DNA from: Lentzea sp.
GTDB lineage: Bacteria; Actinomycetota; Actinomycetes; Mycobacteriales; Pseudonocardiaceae
DNA: 8,144 nt
Reading direction: 5' to 3'
NCBI GenBank assembly: GCA_030146905.1
Contig: JASLAV010000086.1
Span: forward strand, 1-8,144
Every line of letters starts with the position of its first letter. The first letter of the stretch is position 1. The position numbers were made by a program, and so were the translations under genes. A model generated the notes under the pieces. It saw only the letters and a list, made by a program, of their open reading frames with translations, was not told the origin of the DNA and searched no databases. This document shows, one piece after another, positions 5,504 to 8,144 of this stretch.

Positions 5504-6145
5504 TTACCTCATGTGAGCGTCGAACCAGTTCAACGCACGAACCCACGCCTCGTCACTGGAAACGTCGAAGCGGACCACATCTGACGCGGTTTCGGAACTG
5601 ATCACAGCATCACGAAGCTTGCTCACTTCCTCCGAGTCGTCGTCGCGGTACATGCCGAGCCACGGGCACGACAGGTCGGCGGCGACGTCCACCAGCGCGG
5701 GCAGCCCGTCCGAGAGCGGCTCCAGGATTCCCGGCCCCTGCACCGTGACCGCGGCCCCGATCGTGCGACTGGCGGCTACGACCATCGCGACGGTGCCACC
5801 GATGTCGAAGCCGACGACACCCATGCGGTCCGCGCTCACGCCCCGCTGGCCGAGCCACACGAACGCGACGTCGGTGTCGGCGAGCAGGCGGTCGCCGGAG
5901 AGCTTGCTGACCTGGTCCCGGATGTTGTCGCCGTGCACGCGGTCCTCGTCGTAGAGGTGTGGCGCGATGGCGAGCCATCCCTCGCCGGCCAGGCTGCTGA
6001 CGAGCGTGCGCACACCCGCGGTGATGCCGCGGGCCTCGTGCAGCACCACGAGACCGCCACGTACGGCGGAGTCGGGTTCGGCGATCGTCACCCGCAGCTC
6101 ACGGCCGTCGGTGAGGGAAAGCGTCTCGATGCGGGTAATGGTCAT
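5504..6145 (-). CDS. Dienelactone-hydrolase-like alpha/beta protein, catalytic triad apparently lost
   Basis: This 213-residue cytosolic protein has the DLH fold order: a first strand ending GGLVVLHEARG (30-40) with the conserved Glu at 37, LAIAPHLYD (58-66), then the nucleophile elbow GFDIGG (112-117), and PWLGMYRDDD (161-170) at the acid position. DLH enzymes normally have Cys (or Ser) in GxCxGG; here the residue is Asp114 (codon 5804-5806). Their catalytic His usually follows a YPGAxH-type strand; here the matching stretch is RFDVSSDEAW (192-201), with no His. The only C-terminal His is H211, three residues from the end. It is also shorter than the usual ~235-240. Hydrolysis of the normal type is therefore doubtful. 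ATG at 6145 is chosen for the GAGGGTGGG ribosome-binding site and because the fold begins there. It is divergent from the aminotransferase gene, with 73 bp between them. Confidence 0.8.
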   Translation of the reverse strand: MTITRIETLSLTDGRELRVTIAEPDSAVRGGLVVLHEARGITAGVRTLVSSLAGEGWLAIAPHLYDEDRVHGDNIRDQVSKLSGDRLLADTDVAFVWLGQRGVSADRMGVVGFDIGGTVAMVVAASRTIGAAVTVQGPGILEPLSDGLPALVDVAADLSCPWLGMYRDDDSEEVSKLRDAVISSETASDVVRFDVSSDEAWVRALNWFDAHMR

Positions 6146-6218
6146 GACCCACCCTCGCACGCCGGGGTGAACTCCAGTCAACGTGACCAATCGGACGGAG
6201 CAGTGCGAGGATCGGACC

Positions 6219-7286
6219 ATGACCGTGCGAACTCGTGCCGACCTGGCGTCCCTGCCGTCCTACGTGCCAGGCAGGACCATTCCCGGCGCCATCAAGCTCG
6301 CGAGCAACGAGGTGTCCGCAGGACCGCTGCCGAGCGTCGTCAAGGCGATCGCCGACGCGGCCACCGCCATCAACCGGTACCCGGACTCGGGCTCCACCGA
6401 GCTCACCGGCAGGCTCGCCGACAAGCTCGGCGTCCCCGCCGACCACCTCGCCATCGGCTGCGGCTCGGTGACCCTGTGCCAGCAGCTCGTCCAGGCCACC
6501 TGCACCGAGGACGACGAGGTGCTGTTCGCCTGGCGGTCGTTCGAGGCGTACCCGATCGTCACGCACGTCGCGGGCGCGAAGCAGATCCGCGTGCCGTTGA
6601 CCTCCGAGCACGTGCACGACCTGGACGCGATGGCCGCGGCGATCACGCCGAACACGCGCATGATCTTCGTCTGCAACCCCAACAACCCGACCGGCACCGC
6701 GCTGCGCACCGAGGAGATCGAGGCGTTCATCGCGCGCGTGCCGGACGACGTGCTCGTGGTGCTCGACGAGGCCTACAAGGAGTTCGTCGACGACGCGCAC
6801 GTCCCGGACGGCGTCGAGCTCGCGAAGCAGATGTGGGCGTCGGGCCGCGACAACGTGGCGGTGCTGCGGACGTTCTCCAAGGCGTACGGCCTCGCCGGTC
6901 TGCGGATCGGCTACGCGGTGGCGCCGCCGCACGTCGCCGAGGTGCTGCGCAAGGTCTACGTGCCGTTCTCGGTCAACGCGCTCGCGCAGGTGGCCGCGAT
7001 GGCCTCGCTGGACGCCGAGGACGAGCTGATGGTCCGCTGCCGCGGGATCGTCGCGGAACGCACGCGGGTGCGCGGCGAGCTGATGGCGATGGGCTACGAG
7101 GTGCCGGAGACCCAGGCGAACTTCGTGTGGCTGCCGCTGGGCGAGCGCACCGCGGAGTTCAACGAGCACTGCCTGGCGCACAAGGTCGTCGTGCGCGCGT
7201 TCGTGGGCGAGGGCACCCGCGTGACGATCGGCGAGCCGGACGAGAACGACGCGTTCCTGGCGGCCGCCCGCGCGTTCGCCCTCTGA
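6219..7286 (+). CDS. hisC: HisC2/Pat-type aminotransferase (histidinol-phosphate / aromatic amino acid)
   Basis: This 355-residue fold-type I PLP aminotransferase closely resembles, from memory, the mycobacterial HisC2/Pat group (about 353 residues): [17 protein letters not shown] (15-31), [13 protein letters not shown] (80-92), NPNNPTGT (153-160), DEAY (183-186), and [15 protein letters not shown] (218-232) with the PLP lysine at K221. The carboxylate-binding Arg is probably R334 in GTRVTIG. Members transfer amino groups to aromatic 2-oxo acids such as phenylpyruvate, or to imidazole-acetol phosphate; sequence alone does not settle which. No other his gene is adjacent, which favours the Pat role over a biosynthetic HisC. 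ATG at 6219 is preferred over GTG at 6183, since GAGG sits 8 bases upstream and the family N-terminus starts here. The gene converges with the permease gene, 6 bp apart. Confidence 0.9.
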   Translation: MTVRTRADLASLPSYVPGRTIPGAIKLASNEVSAGPLPSVVKAIADAATAINRYPDSGSTELTGRLADKLGVPADHLAIGCGSVTLCQQLVQATCTEDDEVLFAWRSFEAYPIVTHVAGAKQIRVPLTSEHVHDLDAMAAAITPNTRMIFVCNPNNPTGTALRTEEIEAFIARVPDDVLVVLDEAYKEFVDDAHVPDGVELAKQMWASGRDNVAVLRTFSKAYGLAGLRIGYAVAPPHVAEVLRKVYVPFSVNALAQVAAMASLDAEDELMVRCRGIVAERTRVRGELMAMGYEVPETQANFVWLPLGERTAEFNEHCLAHKVVVRAFVGEGTRVTIGEPDENDAFLAAARAFAL

Positions 7287-7292
7287 GAACCG

Positions 7293-8045
7293 CTACCTGG
7301 TGAGCAGCTGAACGATCGCCGCGACTCCCACCACCACGATGACGCCGCGCAGCACGGCGGGTGGGAGTTTGCGGCCGATCTTGGCACCGATCTGCCCGCC
7401 GACGACGGACCCGACGGCCAGCAGCAGCACCACCAGCCACGCCACGTCGGCGATGAAGATGAACAGCACGCCGGCGACGAGGTTCACGAACGCGGTCAGC
7501 ACGTTCTTCAGCGCGTTCATCCGCTGCAGGTGCTCGCTGACGAGCACCCCCATGATCCCCATGACCAGCACGCCCTGCGCGGCACCGAAGTAACCGCCGT
7601 AGATGCCTGCGGCGAACACGCCGATCCACAGCAGCACGCCGCCGTCGTTGTCCTCGTTGCGCCGGTGCGAGAGCTTGCGGTTGAGCCACGGCTGGATGAC
7701 CACGAGGACCAGCGCGATCACGATCAGCACCGGCACGATCGCGGTGAAGGCCTTGTCCGGCAACGTCACCAGCAGGATCGCGCCGATGACCGCGCCGAGG
7801 ATCGACGCGGGCAGCAGCCGCTTGACGCGGTCCGCCTGCCCCTTGAGCTCCTCGCGGTAACCCCACGCACCCGACAGCGAACCGGGCACGAGACCCAGGC
7901 TGTTGGACACGTTCGCGACCACGGGCGGGTAACCGACGGCGAGCAGCACCGGGAAGGTCACGAGCGTGCCGCTGCCGACGACGGTGTTGATGCCGCCTGC
8001 GAACACACCCGCGATGACCACCGCGATTGCTTCCCAGACCGTCAT
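7293..8045 (-). CDS. TauE/SafE-family membrane permease (sulfite/organosulfonate exporter type)
   Basis: This 250-residue integral membrane protein has about seven to eight hydrophobic segments. It shows the two-repeat layout of the family (formerly DUF81): AGVFAGGINTVVGSGTLVTFP (12-32) in the first half and GIYGGYFGAAQGVLVM (147-162) in the second. LKNVL follows at 179-183 and GGQIGAKIGRKL at 216-227. A charged cytoplasmic loop (NRKLSHRRNEDND, 122-134) divides the halves. Family members export or import small anions such as sulfite, sulfoacetate or other organosulfonates; the substrate here cannot be assigned, and no sulfur gene is adjacent. ATG at 8045 is chosen because the first membrane helix starts directly after it and AGGGGG lies 4 bases upstream. 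It probably has its own promoter. Confidence 0.88.
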   Translation of the reverse strand: MTVWEAIAVVIAGVFAGGINTVVGSGTLVTFPVLLAVGYPPVVANVSNSLGLVPGSLSGAWGYREELKGQADRVKRLLPASILGAVIGAILLVTLPDKAFTAIVPVLIVIALVLVVIQPWLNRKLSHRRNEDNDGGVLLWIGVFAAGIYGGYFGAAQGVLVMGIMGVLVSEHLQRMNALKNVLTAFVNLVAGVLFIFIADVAWLVVLLLAVGSVVGGQIGAKIGRKLPPAVLRGVIVVVGVAAIVQLLTR

Positions 8046-8068
8046 GTCACCCCCTGGTACCCGATGGC

Positions 8069-8101
8069 TAGCGACGCTAACACCCCGTTCGGACCAGCGA
8101 A
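8069..8101 (-). promoter_or_regulatory. Candidate promoter with dyad for the permease gene
   Basis: The minus strand has TAGCGT (8074-8079, fits TANNNT) 16 bases after TTCGCT (8096-8101). The -10 overlaps the symmetric TAGCGACGCTA (8069-8079), so a dimeric repressor could bind over it. The -35 match is weak and the assignment tentative. Confidence 0.25.
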
Positions 8102-8127
8102 GTGTGGCGCTCACGACAGCAGGGCCG

Positions 8128-8144
8128 GCACTCAGCGTGAGTGC
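8128..8144. other. Inverted repeat at the right edge
   Basis: GCACTCAGCGTGAGTGC has perfect 7-base arms with a 3-base centre and runs exactly to the window end, so the stem may be longer. It could be an operator for the permease gene (about 83 bp upstream of it) or the terminator of a gene beyond the window. Confidence 0.35.

Noticed and set aside
3634..5601. Long plus-strand open frame (655 residues) across the ESX-type operon
   Set aside because: It is antisense to three well-supported genes and its product is low-complexity Arg/Gly/Val, as expected from high-GC reverse frames.
6153..6181. TTGACT (6176-6181, minus) as the -35 of the DLH-like gene
   Set aside because: Seventeen bases downstream the sequence is GCGAGG, which is no -10, and it would leave almost no leader.
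6183..6218. Upstream GTG start for the aminotransferase
   Set aside because: The extra 12 residues are not family-like, and the ATG at 6219 has a better-spaced GAGG site.
6146..6220. 25-residue N-terminal extension of the DLH-like protein
   Set aside because: It would overlap the hisC start; the ATG at 6145 has a strong ribosome-binding site and begins the fold.
5933..7303. 456-residue plus-strand frame overlapping the aminotransferase gene
   Set aside because: Arg-rich product without motifs; the hisC frame at 6219-7286 has all family motifs in order.
8046..8114. 23-residue N-terminal extension of the permease
   Set aside because: Arg-rich, not membrane-like, and without a better ribosome-binding site than the ATG at 8045.
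1..8144. CRISPR array, insertion sequence or rRNA
   Set aside because: No spaced direct repeats, transposase motifs, terminal inverted repeats or rRNA-like segments were seen.

Overview
The window is high-GC DNA with strong G/C bias at third codon positions. It carries a PPE-like/EspG type VII secretion gene pair, an HisC2/Pat-type aminotransferase and tRNAs without encoded CCA. This points to an actinomycete, most likely of the Pseudonocardiales (Amycolatopsis, Saccharothrix or Lentzea-like). That placement is inferred from gene content, not from a search.

Layout from left to right. Positions 1-338 (+) hold the 3' end of an unrecognised reading frame, broken by an in-frame TGA, with an abrupt change in codon use near the break. 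Positions 376-619 (-) hold a tRNA-Ser(GCT) then tRNA-Arg(ACG) pair, each with a plausible promoter, closed by a perfect 15-bp hairpin terminator. Positions 775-2721 (-) encode an acetoacetyl-CoA synthetase. Its upstream gap contains two dyads, one a perfect 14-bp palindrome resembling LacI-family operators. Positions 2801-5366 (-) are a tightly coupled three-gene operon: a 180-residue helical protein, a PPE-like protein with a glycine-rich linker, and an EspG-family chaperone. Both junctions are 4-base GTGA overlaps. Positions 5504-6145 (-) encode a dienelactone-hydrolase-like protein whose catalytic triad looks degenerate. Divergent from it, 6219-7286 (+) encodes an HisC2/Pat aminotransferase. 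Convergent with that gene, 6 bp away, 7293-8045 (-) encodes a TauE/SafE-type membrane permease.

How they work together: the ESX-type operon looks like a substrate plus chaperone cassette without secretion machinery (no EccB/C/D/E or mycosin in view), so its products presumably use a secretion system encoded elsewhere. The metabolic genes (acetoacetate activation, aromatic or histidinol-phosphate transamination, anion export) look like independent single-gene units. The most interesting points are the orphan ESX cassette, the 19-bp palindrome centred on its PPE/EspG stop-start overlap, and the DLH-like protein with Asp in place of the nucleophile and no catalytic His.
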